Source of the DNA: Enoplolaimus lenunculus
Taxonomy: Eukaryota > Nematoda > Enoplea > Enoplida > Thoracostomopsidae
Direction: 5' to 3'
NCBI GenBank assembly: GCA_030248215.1
Contig: JASANG010000859.1
Span: 1-64,000 of the forward strand
DNA length: 64,000 bases
Part shown: positions 1 through 9,793 of the stretch, one piece after another
How positions within the stretch are numbered: the first letter of the stretch is position 1
Layout: every line of letters starts with the position of its first letter
Position numbers and translations under genes: made by a program
The notes under the pieces: generated by a model
Told to the model about the DNA's origin: nothing
Databases searched by the model: none
What the model saw: the letters and a program-made list of their open reading frames with translations, nothing else

Positions 1-34
1 CGACACAAATATAGTCAACGATAAAAGAAGCATG

Positions 35-163
35 CTGCGTGGTGCAGTGGTAGATTGTTCGCTTAAAAATCCGTTGGCTGAGAGTTCAATCCTCACGCTG
101 GAGGGCCGTTTTTCCATCTGCTTGGTTGAAGGTCCGAAGTCCCGGTTTTTCCCTTACTGACAC
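35..163 (+). repeat. tRNA-derived SINE, copy A
   Basis: The head has a tRNA-like A box (GGTGCAGTGGTAG) and a B box (GAGTTCAATCC), followed by a tail with GAAGGTCCGAAGTCCCGG that recurs in the copies at 699 and 1141. The shared tail with divergent heads marks a SINE family rather than tRNA genes. No cloverleaf with a full acceptor stem is visible. Confidence 0.65.
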
Positions 164-197
164 AGACACAACAACAACTTCACTTAATACCGTCCAC

Positions 198-588
198 CAG
201 GGTGCAACCGGAATTCCGGTTTTGGTTCCGGCATTTTTTCACCTTCCGGTTCCGGTTCCGGTAAATTTTTACCGGATTTAAAAATTCCGGTGTTATAATT
301 TGGCCGTTTTTTTAACTTTGCTAATCTTTAAGAATCTCTTTAGAAAGCCACTTGTATTCCGAATATAAGCCATTGATGGTGGATTTCACTTCAGTCGACG
401 ACGAAAATCTAAAATACAACAAATAAAATAAATACCTATGTTCGACTAAGGTTATTTCACAAATAATAGAGCAAAAAATAAGATTAAAATGAAATTTTTG
501 GTGAAATGCATTTTTCACTTTCCGGTTCCGGTTCCGGTAAAATTTTCAAATTCCGGTTCCGGTAAATTGTAATTCCGGTTGCACCCTG
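198..588. mobile_element. hAT-like MITE, family 7 (CAGGGTGCAACCGGA ends)
   Basis: The element begins CAGGGTGCAACCGGA and ends with its inverse, TCCGGTTGCACCCTG. It is flanked by a perfect 8-bp duplication, CCGTCCAC (190-197 and 589-596). An 8-bp duplication with CAGGG ends is typical of hAT transposons. The interior has repeated TTCCGGTTCCGG blocks and no transposase, so it is non-autonomous; the intact duplication suggests it is fairly young. Confidence 0.88.
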
Positions 589-698
589 CCGTCCACCTAC
601 TAACAGCAACAACAATACAGGCGCAACTGTCATGATGACATAGCCTAGCTATATCATTGTGCGCAAAAATAGCCAATACTCTTGCAAACTACTATTCA

Positions 699-823
699 AG
701 TGGCCTAGTGGTAACAGCGTCTGCCTGGCACGCAGAAGGTCGCTAGTTCAAAAACATCCGTAACCCGCTTTTCCAGCTGCTTAGTTAGAAGGTCTAAAGC
801 CCGGTTTCTACCTTGACTGACAT
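699..823 (+). repeat. tRNA-derived SINE, copy B
   Basis: The head reads TGGCCTAGTGGTAACAGCG, then a perfect five-pair anticodon stem (TCTGC/GCAGA) around a CTGGCAC loop, then GAAGGTC, which resembles a tRNA-Val arm. The B box (CTAGTTCAAAAAC) is decayed. The tail ends CTACCTTGACTGACAT, as in copy C. Confidence 0.7.
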
Positions 824-833
824 GGGGCTACGC

Positions 834-1029
834 CGTGAGCGCAATGGTAAATTGCAGTGCTATGAATACGGTATACAGCCAAAAGTACGGCGGACGGTCA
901 AGGGACGACCTTGTTAAAAATTGGGAGCTTCCGAGGACGCAGTGATCAATTTGCGCGCTATGAACACGGTATCTAGTCGAAAATAGGTTACACGGTCCAG
1001 AAACGACCTTGTTGAAACTTGGGGCATGT
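834..1029. repeat. Two tandem units of about 98 bp
   Basis: The blocks TATGAATACGGTAT (from 861) and TATGAACACGGTAT (from 959) recur about 98 bases apart, as do the GACGACCTTGTT blocks near 905 and 1003. The duplication lies between SINE copies B and C. No coding potential is apparent. Confidence 0.6.
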
Positions 1030-1140
1030 AAGCATGTGAGACATGTTGCCCTAATGCATATGCAATATGTACTTATGCAATGCACATTGTATAGTATAGC
1101 ATGCTTATATAGCCGACTATAGAAGCAGTTTGAGAGGCAT

Positions 1141-1240
1141 TCTAGTAGCGCAGTGGTACCAGCGTCTGCCTGACCCGCAGAAGGTCACTAATTGGAGTAG
1201 TTGAAAGGTCTGCAGTCCCGGTTCCTACCTTGACTGACAT
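1141..1240 (+). repeat. tRNA-derived SINE, copy C
   Basis: It has the same anatomy as copy B: GCGCAGTGGTACCAGCG, the TCTGC/GCAGA stem around CTGACCC (anticodon GAC if it were a tRNA, i.e. Val), then the tail GGTCTGCAGTCCCGG ending TACCTTGACTGACAT. The B box is largely lost. Confidence 0.65.
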
Positions 1241-1944
1241 CGCTAAAAACAAGTTTTCGTTTTTCTGTCCAGCATTCACAATAAACGGATTGTCAGTCTT
1301 GTTTGTGTTAAAAGGAAAATTTTGATGTCACTTTCTAGGTTCATATAAATTAACCCGCAATTCTGGGCAGATACATCATATTATTTTGCTGAAAAAACAC
1401 ACTTTTAGTAGGTAGTTCTCTTTTACGTAGATATCCAGAAAACCAGCAATGAAAGGTGTAAGCTTGAGTAAAATAAAAGTATTGTATAAACTCTAAACTG
1501 TAGTCTTTTAACAAGCCATGTTAACCAGATACAAACCTTGGCCCGGCTGTAGCAGAAAATTGATCTCCGACTACAATTTTTGCCGGAGGCTTCAGCAATT
1601 CTAGCAGTGCAATTTTTCATATTTTGTGTAAGTTGCGCTATTGAGTTTTTATGTTTCTAACATTAGGGTCAAATAAACTAAATTATTTTGGGTTGTACGC
1701 TTAGTTAATAAGTATCAATAATTTAAGATTTTTTGTCTTTCTTGAATTGATTTTACATTGTATATGTGTATGTTTGTGTCATGTTTAGATCATTAAATAT
1801 TATATTTTCGTTTAGGATATGTTCTTCTACTGTGTGTACGTATATATCTGAAATTTTGGGGTATTACTTCTGTTACATTATTATTTACCGTCATAATTAT
1901 ATATATATCTAAAAATTAGTTAAACTTGCACGTAATTAAGCACA
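1241..1944. other. Upstream region of the KDEL receptor gene
   Basis: About 700 bases of AT-rich sequence without a convincing ORF or repeat end. A run of TATATATATA lies about 40 bases before the start codon near 1900, a weak core-promoter candidate only. The transcript start cannot be placed. Confidence 0.3.
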
Positions 1945-4349
1945 ATGAATGTATTCCGGCTAAGTGGGGACTTATCGCATAGTATAGCAATTATTATCTT
2001 GCTGTTGAAAATTTGGAAAACGCGATCATGTGCAGGTTTGTGCTGTTCTACTTTAATCAGTATATGTATATACATCTTAGCTATGTGTCGATACCAAAAT
2101 TTTTTGCCGACACCGATGCCGATTCTTATTTTGAAAACATGAGAGATAACTGTTTCCCTGATCAGACACACTGATATATATGCCAGGAAGTGAAAATGAT
2201 AGCATTCCAACTGACTCTTATGTGTAAAACATACTTAACATTTTGTACTTCATGGGACTTTTCATTCATAATGCCATAGTAATATAGATTAGGTTTCACT
2301 TACGAAAACTCGTATATAAGTGTTGATGTTTACGTAATACGTAGGTTTTGTTTTAGATCGCGATAGTTTAGTTTATATGCGTGCTTGTCACATGCTAATA
2401 CGTATAACGTGTTTGTGTTATCGTTTTGTATTTTGTATACAGTTGACGAGTAATTTATAGGTATGAGAATTCAAAAATCCATGTATGTGTATAGAGTTGC
2501 TTTCTCCTCAGATTAGTTTTAGAAAAGAAGTCACATTTAAATTTTTAGTGTTTTGCTATATTTTTTAAGGAATTGTGTACGAAACCAAGTCGATATAATT
2601 ATGTACATTATTATGGTAGTTTGCCTGAATCTTTTCAGGTGTGTCCGGTCGGTCTCAGTTGCTATTTGCATTGGTATTTACAACGCGATATTTGGATCTG
2701 TTTACGAACTTTGTATCCATCTACAATACAATAATGAAAGTTAGTATAGCGACTTGTTAATTTAGACAAAATAATATAAGCAAACTTTGGTTTCATGCAG
2801 AGTTCACTGAATTCCATTTCTCTACCAGCAGAAACAGGAAGAAATATTTGTGATTACACGGGAACAGGAATTGCAAAAACATAGCATCACCGAATTACTC
2901 CTAATTGACTTTGGAACCCAAGTCAAAATGTGCTGTTTAATAGCATGTTTTGAGTTTTCTTTAGCCCGTTTTTCAAGTTCTACAATAAATGAGCCAAGTA
3001 AGTTAAATTGTGAAGTTAATACTTCAAAATTTTTGGTATTGTTTACGTATTTTGAAGTACATTTGGCTTGTTGCAAATTGCCATAAGATCTGCTTAGTAG
3101 ATGAAGATATATTTTAAAATCGTAGAACTCATTCTTAACTGCAGCAGTTTTGTTTCACGGTTTGTTTAGGTTGTTTTCATAGTGACAAGTTATGGAACGT
3201 TATTTCTGATGTTTTACAAGTTCAAAGCGACTTACGACCGTAATCATGACACATTTCGTGTTGAGTTTTTGCTGATTCCATGCGTAGTACTTGCATTTTT
3301 GGTCAACAACGAATTTACGCCGCTGGAAGTAAGTCAGTCGGTTGGATAAGGTAACGATTAAAAAGAAACTAACGTTGAATACACACTTCTGACTTCATTG
3401 TAAAATAAGTGGAGAAATCAAAATGATTGGACTATCGTTTAGTACAATTTGTCATAAATTTACTTTTAACGAATTCTTTTCTTATAAATATGTTATTGTT
3501 AAGCGACATTCATGAAACTTAAACTTATAGTTTTTTCAGATTTTATGGACGTTTTCAATTTACTTGGAAGCGGTGGCAATTTTACCGCAGCTGTTCATGA
3601 TCAGCAAAACAGCAGAAGCTGAAACAATAACGTCGCATTATTTGTTTGCGATGGGAATGTATCGTGCACTCTACATTCTAAACTGGGTCTATCGCTACTA
3701 CTTCGAGGCGTATTTCGATCCTATTGCCGTTGTATCAGGCATCGTTCAAACCATTCTTTATTGTGACTTTTTCTATCTTTACGTTACCAAAGGTAAGTTT
3801 CCGTCTTTTTGCACAGTGATTTTCAAATGCTGTTAGTATCGGGCGCAAACATATAATTAAACTACTGCAGCTGATTGCTGGTAATAGCTATTAGGTAATG
3901 CCCAAAGTCGTACACTAATGGGAAACCACATTAGAAATTCACTACTTGATGTAAATTCTTTTATGAAACTACTTTTGGCTTAAGGCCGAAATTTGTAACT
4001 CTGGTTTCATTCCCACGATTAGTTTAAAAATAGGAAACTTAAGATCGGTCCAAGAGTTTACAACTTCTTAACAGTTTTGCTGTAGAAAAACGTGTCATTG
4101 CGCTTTGTATTGTCGTGCTTTCGACGTTCTTTGGGTTCTCGATGCCATACATCACTTCCGTGAATAGTGTGTTAGTAGAGTATTGGATTCTTGAGAAAAC
4201 ACACGTTGTAGTAATTCGAGTGAAGGGTGCCGGCTGTAGTGTGGAATCTGACCTGTCGTTATGTAAATGCTGCTGTTTTATAGTTACTTCCGGTTTATTT
4301 TATCTTTTCTTCAGTTTTAAAAGGACGAAAAATACAGTTGCCAGCTTAA
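1945..4349 (+). CDS. KDELR: ER lumen protein-retaining (KDEL) receptor, five exons
   Basis: Exons lie at 1945-2035, 2639-2739, 3170-3328, 3540-3792 and 4315-4349, with phases 1, 0, 0, 1, GT-AG borders throughout and stop TAA at 4347. The spliced product is 212 residues, the usual family length. It starts [12 protein letters not shown], with the conserved Arg5, continues through [10 protein letters not shown] and [12 protein letters not shown], and ends [39 protein letters not shown] and [14 protein letters not shown] are near-invariant family blocks. The family is a seven-helix Golgi/ER protein that captures luminal proteins bearing C-terminal KDEL-like tails at acidic pH and returns them to the ER in COPI vesicles; the C-terminal Lys cluster fits COPI retrieval. 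No frame break or missing block is seen, so the gene looks functional. I cannot say which vertebrate paralogue it is nearest to. Confidence 0.97.
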
Positions 4350-4670
4350 GAAGGTCATCTGTATGCAAGAGTTTGAAAACAATAATTGTGCAAATGTTGG
4401 TTTTGGACGAAAAAATCCATTATTTATTGTTAATAGTTTTGTTTTGATAAGTATTTGTTCCTGTTATATGTATCTGTAAATGATTAATTGTGAGGTTCCA
4501 TTAATGAATTGCTGTATATGTCGTGATGAAGTCAATAAGTTAGGGTCTTTTTAAGAAATACCGCAAAAAATCTGTCGTAACAATGTCACTTACAAAGTTA
4601 CCGATGTTTGTACAGCTTGTACGCTGAAATTGAGGTGAATGAAAACGTCCAACTGAGAAAATCGTTTTTA
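4350..4670. other. 3' flank of the KDEL receptor gene
   Basis: The stretch after the stop holds the presumed 3' UTR. I see no clear AATAAA signal close to the stop and no repeat end before 4671. Confidence 0.3.
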
Positions 4671-4955
4671 TCCGGGGTTCACGTTATCACTGGGGCAGCT
4701 TAGGATAATGTCGTCATACTTGAGATAACATACCCAAATTGTACAGTTGAATATCATATAATACTAGAATTTAAAATTTAAATTTTCGAATTATCAAACT
4801 TTGGTTCTAAGCGATTTTGTGTCGGAAACGAATTTGCATGCGTGTATTCCGTATTTTAAAGCACATCTGTGTCTGAACCCGAATTTTAACATTGACGTCG
4901 AATCAACATGGGACAAACCGTGACACGCCTGCCCGGTTGTAACGTGAATTCCGGA
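4671..4955. mobile_element. Harbinger-like MITE, family 4, internally deleted copy
   Basis: The left end TCCGGGGTTCACGTTAT and the right end TGTAACGTGAATTCCGGA are inverse to each other, and both sides carry TTA (4668-4670 and 4956-4958). The 3-bp TTA/TAA target is typical of PIF/Harbinger elements. The interior matches the longer copies at 28351 and 35067, including GTCGAATCAACATGGGACAA, but lacks about half of it. Confidence 0.75.
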
Positions 4956-5027
4956 TTAGTAAATATATTCCTATATTGCACGGTAAAACTCGTAGTCGTA
5001 TTCTCAACTGTTTGTAGCGCTCATCCA

Positions 5028-5290
5028 GGATGCAACCGGATATTAATCTACCGGAACCGGAGCCGGATAATAACCGGATATAGCAAGTAAACATGAGTAC
5101 TGTTGAAAGTAACGGAGTGGCGCAAAAATACATGTTTACTGAATTAGAATTAATTGTGAGCTTAGATTTTTTATTGCAGCTACTGAAAAACTTAACCTTT
5201 GTTGCACAGAAAGGTAATCGAAATAAGATGTTAAACATATCTATTGTCAAAAGCAGTTTTTGGTATTCGGGACCGCAACCGGATACGGAT
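5028..5290. mobile_element. hAT-like family 7 relic
   Basis: CCAGGATGCAACCGGATAT followed by CCGGAACCGGAGCCGG matches the ends of family 7, and CCGCAACCGGATACGG recurs near 5270. The borders and target duplication are not clear, so this is a decayed fragment. ORFs across it on both strands are incidental. Confidence 0.4.
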
Positions 5291-5399
5291 ATCAACATGT
5301 ACCTAACTCCTGATTTTGTAGGATGTGCAGTTTTTGAGCCAGTGCACCACAGCATACGAAACTTTACGGAATGTCTACGACAGTCTGCCCGACGCTATT

Positions 5400-6108
5400 G
5401 ATGAATTTAGTTAACGCATACCTTGCGGTGACAATTGTTATAACCATTTATGCAGAATATGAAGCTAGATTTCTGTTAGATATCACGACAATATCGTCGC
5501 TCGACAGACAACTTTGAACCCGATATCGAGTGTCAACAAAACGATGTATTTGAACAGAAATGTGTCTTACGTTTGCAGAGGGTGACACATTAGCATGCTG
5601 TTTTACAGTCTATGCCATTGGCCGTATTACAGCTCTAAATAAAATTATACTTGACAACCGCACCTGCAACTTTACAACTGTGCTAATTACATAGATAGCG
5701 AGTTTTGAATTATCGCTTTACTACCGTTACAAAACGGTCTCTGACTCTTGTACACTTTTCCCCACATTTATACGTGGCCGTAGGTTTAAGGAAAAGTTAC
5801 GTTTGTCCTGATTCTTTGATTATTTCTTAAATCCTTGTTTGAGTTATGGGAACCCATTGTGGGATATATGTGGCCATGGCAAATTGTCATAAATTACCGT
5901 AAGCTTATATTATTGGTTGCATTCCTTGTTTAGCTCAAGATTATGTTTTATTACTGTGCTCATTTGTTTAGTTTTAGTTTTACGCCAAAAACGTGTGTTA
6001 AATTCAATCTCACAGCTGTGTTAATATTGACAAAAATTAGCTAGGAAACCGGACTAAAATATAACTTTGCAGTTTCGACGGGAAATTTTCCGATATAAAG
6101 GAAGCGTA
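5400..6108. other. No feature recognised
   Basis: AT-rich sequence with only short ORFs and no terminal repeats that I can pair. Confidence 0.3.
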
Positions 6109-6110
6109 TA

Positions 6111-6737
6111 CTGTATTGACCCGAATAAAAGGGGGAGGGGTAATAAGAGGAGGGTCCCTATTTTGAGTCCGAATCAATTGGAGTCCGTATCCCTAATAAG
6201 AGTCCGTAAGTAGGTAGGGTCTCTAAACCCTAATTAGAGTCCATAAATGTCAATTAACCCTAATTGTAGCGTATAAATGACTCCAGGACCAAATAATTTG
6301 AGTTCGAAACTTTAAAGCGTACTTAAATTTTGAAAGTACATTCCTAAGTAAAACCTTGTGTTATCGCTCAAGCTATTGACACGAGACAAATAAACGTTAA
6401 ATTCAACATATAATCGGGTACCGGATATATATCAGTAACGAAGGGCGGCGGGGCGTGGTCGATTTCATGTGAGATGTAATTTCAAGGTAAGATTCGATCC
6501 CCAGTTTCACGGGTGGGAGACGTTCACGATGACCACTGAGCTATAGGAGCTTGACGCTCGAGCTGCTCACAGTGTGGGTGGGTATTGCTCGTACATTATT
6601 GTATTTATTTGCTCATAGTATACTCTATGAGTGAAAGGGTTAAAAATAAATAACAGTCCGTAACCCAATAACAAGGTGGGTACCCTCTGGAGAGGCCAAA
6701 TAAATATCAGTCCCCCCTATTATTCGGGTCACTGCAG
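6111..6737. mobile_element. Tc1/mariner-like MITE, family 1, with a nested insertion
   Basis: The ends are CTGTATTGACCCGAATAAAA and, inverted, TTATTCGGGTCACTGCAG, each bordered by TA. The interior shares AATTAGAGTCCATAAATGTC and CGAAGGGCGGCGG with the copies at 22433, 25687, 54082 and 60496. It is longer than they are because a family 2 element sits inside (6457-6649). There is no transposase. Confidence 0.85.
6457..6649 (-). mobile_element. TTAA/tRNA MITE, family 2, nested in family 1
   Basis: The right end AAAGGG abuts TTAA at 6650-6653, which is the TTAA of the surrounding family 1 element (GCGTGGGTTAAAAATAAATA). Read on the minus strand, it contains an A box (6529-6543, TAGCTCAGTGGTC) and a B box (6491-6503, GGGGATCGAATC), as do the copies at 32931 and 51883. 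The left end is degraded. Confidence 0.65.
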
Positions 6738-7235
6738 TATACCTATTTATACCTGTGCAAAGAACTAAAATGTGCCGTCTGGGTTCATTTATTTTTTAAC
6801 GAAATGGTCTCAAGGTTGTTCTTCAGTTTACCGCTAAAGATTGTAATATTTATCATATTGAGTTTTCAACGAACTTTTCAATGACAGTCTATTTAAGTAA
6901 AAGCTTCTATAAATCTATGAGGTCCTTTGTGGTAGCAAGGTGAGCTTAATACATCGTGATTGTTCTTTTTAGTTGTATTACTTAATCTAACGTAAAGGTT
7001 TGGTAAAAATACTAAAATCCATTTTAATTAAATATTCCAACGCACAATTTTTATTAGTTAAGGTATGGGATTTGTTATTGTATGTCTTGCACAACCTGCA
7101 GGTTAATATTCTTGTTATTGGAGGTTTTGTTTCCAGTTAAAAGTGGATGGCGGGTGTTTAATGAAGATGAGCGATAGGCATTTACAAACAAAATTATAAC
7201 CACTGTAAGCGTTAAAGGAAAAATGGTGCTTTATG
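6738..7235. other. No feature recognised
   Basis: AT-rich spacer; no gene, RNA gene or paired repeat ends seen. Confidence 0.3.
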
Positions 7236-7742
7236 TTGGATTCACGTTAACCGGGGCAGGCGGGTCACGATTGGTCTCATGTTGATTTGACATCAACGTT
7301 AAAATTGGGGCTCATATCGAAACAACAGACAAAACTCGAATATCATATGACAGTTTTCAAACCACCGCTTCGAAGGATCATGTGTACAAGGGTTGGTATG
7401 CCACGGGATACTGTCGGGGATTTATGCGAATATATAATATTCACAAATTTTAACGAATATGATACTTAGCGGGACAGTGTGATCTTTGGGTGCTAATTAA
7501 ATGAATGGGAAGTGGAACGGTAGTGGCGCAAGTGTGCAACCAAATACACGCGTACAAGTCGTTTCCGACACAAAATCGCTTACAACCACAGCTACATAAT
7601 AAAAATTTCGAATTCTATAAGTATATGATATTCAGCAGAACAATTGGGACATGTACCTCAAGCATCAGACATTTAAAAATATATATTTGCAGAAAATGCG
7701 TCGAATATCATATTGAAGGCCAGTGTTACTTTAATTGAGTAA
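7236..7742. mobile_element. Harbinger-like MITE, family 4, degenerate long copy
   Basis: GGATTCACGTTAACCGGGGC opens a stretch that follows, in order, the inverse of the copy at 28351: the ATGTTGATTTGACATCAACG hairpin, a CATATGACA block, GGGTGCTAATTAAATGAATG and TTTCCGACACAAAAT. Its far end runs into the next copy at 7743, so the two lie head to tail. Confidence 0.55.
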
Positions 7743-8070
7743 TGCGGGGTTCACGTTATAACCGGGGCAGGCGGGACACGGTTTGTCCCATGTTGATTCG
7801 ACATCAACGTTAAAATTCGGGCTCTTATATCGGGTAAACAGACAAAACTCGAATGTCATATGACATTAGCTTACAGGCCATTGCTCTCAAATGATCAATG
7901 TGTACAAGGGACGGTATGTCACGTGATACTGTGGGACATTTATGCGAATATCATATGAATACGAATTTTTGAATACGATATGAGGTTTATAAGCAGACAA
8001 AATGTTACCCAATTGTCTAATAGGGACAAAACGTGTCCCAGGCTGCCTCGGTTATAACGTGAACCACGCA
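7743..8070. mobile_element. Harbinger-like MITE, family 4
   Basis: The ends are TGCGGGGTTCACGTTATAAC and its inverse (GGTTATAACGTGAACCACGCA), flanked by TAA on both sides (7740-7742, 8071-8073). The interior includes the palindromic TGATTCGACATCA and CATATGACAT blocks of the family. Confidence 0.82.
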
Positions 8071-8072
8071 TA

Positions 8073-8214
8073 ACAGTAAGAGTAAGCCTAACCCTAAGCG
8101 TTGCAAAAATGTTTTCCTAAGCCTAAACCTAAACAAAAAATGTAATCTAGAATCTAAATCTACTCTTTTATGGACCCACCAAAAACCTGAACGCCCCTGA
8201 AAGTAACATGGGCC
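8073..8214. mobile_element. TTAGGC-core MITE, family 3, partial copy
   Basis: A run of AAGCCTAA variants is followed by GAACGCCCCTGAAAGTAACA and TGGGCC, the right end also seen at 44154. The left terminal repeat is missing or unrecognisable. Confidence 0.6.
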
Positions 8215-8247
8215 ATATTGAAGAACAAAAAATGATCTACCAAAGTG

Positions 8248-8592
8248 CAAAACGGATAGTAAAAATAACGAAAACGGAAACGGATAGTGCTCAAAACGGA
8301 GAACGGATATTGAAGTATACAGTTTCATAAAATTTTATGTTTTTGCCAACATAATCAGGGCGTGATAAATCCAACGGTCCTTCAAAATTTTCAAAGAATA
8401 AATGGCGGATGCATCGAAATTACAATTTTGGATGAATTTCGTAATTCTTATTTCATTTCGAACAATTGCAGCATATATTAAAACCCCGTGAATGTATATT
8501 TGTACGACTCAATTGTTGGCAAAAAAGCTTTAAACTTTTTGTTTCCATTATTTTCAGTTATTTTAATCATTATCCGTTTCCGTTTTTCATCT
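8248..8592. mobile_element. hAT-like family 8 relic
   Basis: AACGGATAGTAAAAATAACG with AAACGGAAACGGATAG at the left and ATCATTATCCGTTTCCG at the right are the inverted sub-terminal blocks of family 8 (compare 27044-27453). The exact ends and target duplication are not visible. Confidence 0.5.
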
Positions 8593-8599
8593 CTTTAAA

Positions 8600-9480
8600 A
8601 ATCAAAGAAGTAGGGCATCATTAAAACATTGTGAGCAAAATTAGGGATCAGTTGAGTAAATAGAAGTTTTGTATGCTTCCAATTCACCTGTATCGTGGAT
8701 ACATTGACCATAAGTAGCAAAAACTTCTTGCATGTTCAATCGAACAGGTGGAACAAAATCTTGCAAATCAGCGACCCTGATACTTGTGAGAAACTAATTA
8801 TGGATGAGAGGCGTCAGAAAAACCATTTCTTTACAGTTTTCCGCGAAGTTTTGTCGCTAGTACGCAAGTTATTGCTAAAAGTAATATAATTTATATTTTT
8901 TTCGTTTTCTCCCGTTCGGAAATAACCTATTTTGTCCGGTGCCCAACCCTGGTGACAAATGACATTGGTGGTGTTACTTTGTTTTACTTCTTGGAATAAT
9001 GGTTTGTTTTGCCAGGTTTCAGGGTACAGTCGGAGGTTTTCACTAGGCATATGACTCCAGCACAAAGTGGTCCTCAGTCTGGAAGAGTTTTTAGCTGGAG
9101 TTCTGGCAATTTTTATAGCGACGTGTTTTGCTTTTATAATTGTGTTGTTCATTGAGTTGATTTGTTTACTTTCCAGCAATCTTTGAAGTTTCCCTTGCAA
9201 ACATATTTAGTCTTAAAACGTAGTTTAAAGCAAACTTTTAACAACTTTTTTCGAAATTGTTTTCTGAAATTCACAGTGCGGATATTCTTTTAACTCACAC
9301 TTTGCCTGCTACTAAAAAGTATATTGGGACGTGAACCACAAAGGCCAAGCGATCATATATGAATACCAATGCGACGGATTCCAGTTTTTTTGTAAAGATC
9401 GAAAAAACATAAGGGTGATTAGAGAAAGGTCGAGGGTAAAGTTAATTTTGCGCGAGTATACCTGCGGTTAAAAATATTAT
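8600..9480. other. No certain feature
   Basis: A 128-codon minus-strand ORF (8814-9200) is the only long frame here. It has no recognisable domain, signal or repeat, and I could not find supporting splice sites. The rest is AT-rich spacer. Confidence 0.25.
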
Positions 9481-9489
9481 ATCCACTGG

Positions 9490-9497
9490 TATATAAA
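9490..9497 (+). promoter_or_regulatory. TATA-box candidate
   Basis: TATATAAA followed by GC-rich sequence lies 51 bases before an ATG in a good context (TACCATGGG) at 9548. Spacing would put a transcript start near 9520. It is a sequence match only. Confidence 0.35.
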
Positions 9498-9547
9498 TCG
9501 CGGTGCGGGTAGCATATCTTTAGCCTTTGTGCACCACTTTACATACC

Positions 9548-9793
9548 ATGGGTGTAACTGTTTCAACAATATCAAGATTTATTATTTATAATGTCTATTT
9601 AAATTGGTTTTTACACATCTCTGCAATTAAAAAATCTAAAAAGCACCCAAAGGAGGTGGCAAACGAATTAAGTGAACAACCCAACTATCAGAATAATAGG
9701 TATCAGGGTGCGATCGAATACCAAGAAGTGCCGGAGCCGAATAGTTCATTAAACCTAATACTATATCGCATTCAAATATCGCAACGTAGCTAA
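9548..9793 (+). CDS. Short ORF of unknown function, 81 codons
   Basis: The ATG sits in a favourable context behind a TATA box. The first 50 residues begin MGVTVSTISRFIIYNVYLNW, with one hydrophobic stretch, then a Lys-rich segment (AIKKSKKHPKE). From residue 53 the frame runs into the terminal repeat of a hAT-like element that starts at 9704, so the last 30 residues are transposon-derived. Alternatively the coding part ends at 9699, where AATAG/GTATCA could be a splice donor. I recognise no family. It may be a first exon, a gene interrupted by the transposon, or chance. Confidence 0.28.
   Translation: MGVTVSTISRFIIYNVYLNWFLHISAIKKSKKHPKEVANELSEQPNYQNNRYQGAIEYQEVPEPNSSLNLILYRIQISQRS

Noticed and set aside
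4903-5355. 150-codon minus-strand ORF
   Set aside because: It spans a family 4 MITE end and a family 7 relic, both identified by terminal repeats.
8814-9200. 128-codon minus-strand ORF as a gene
   Set aside because: No domain, no splice support and ordinary AT-rich composition; kept only as a note in the region entry.
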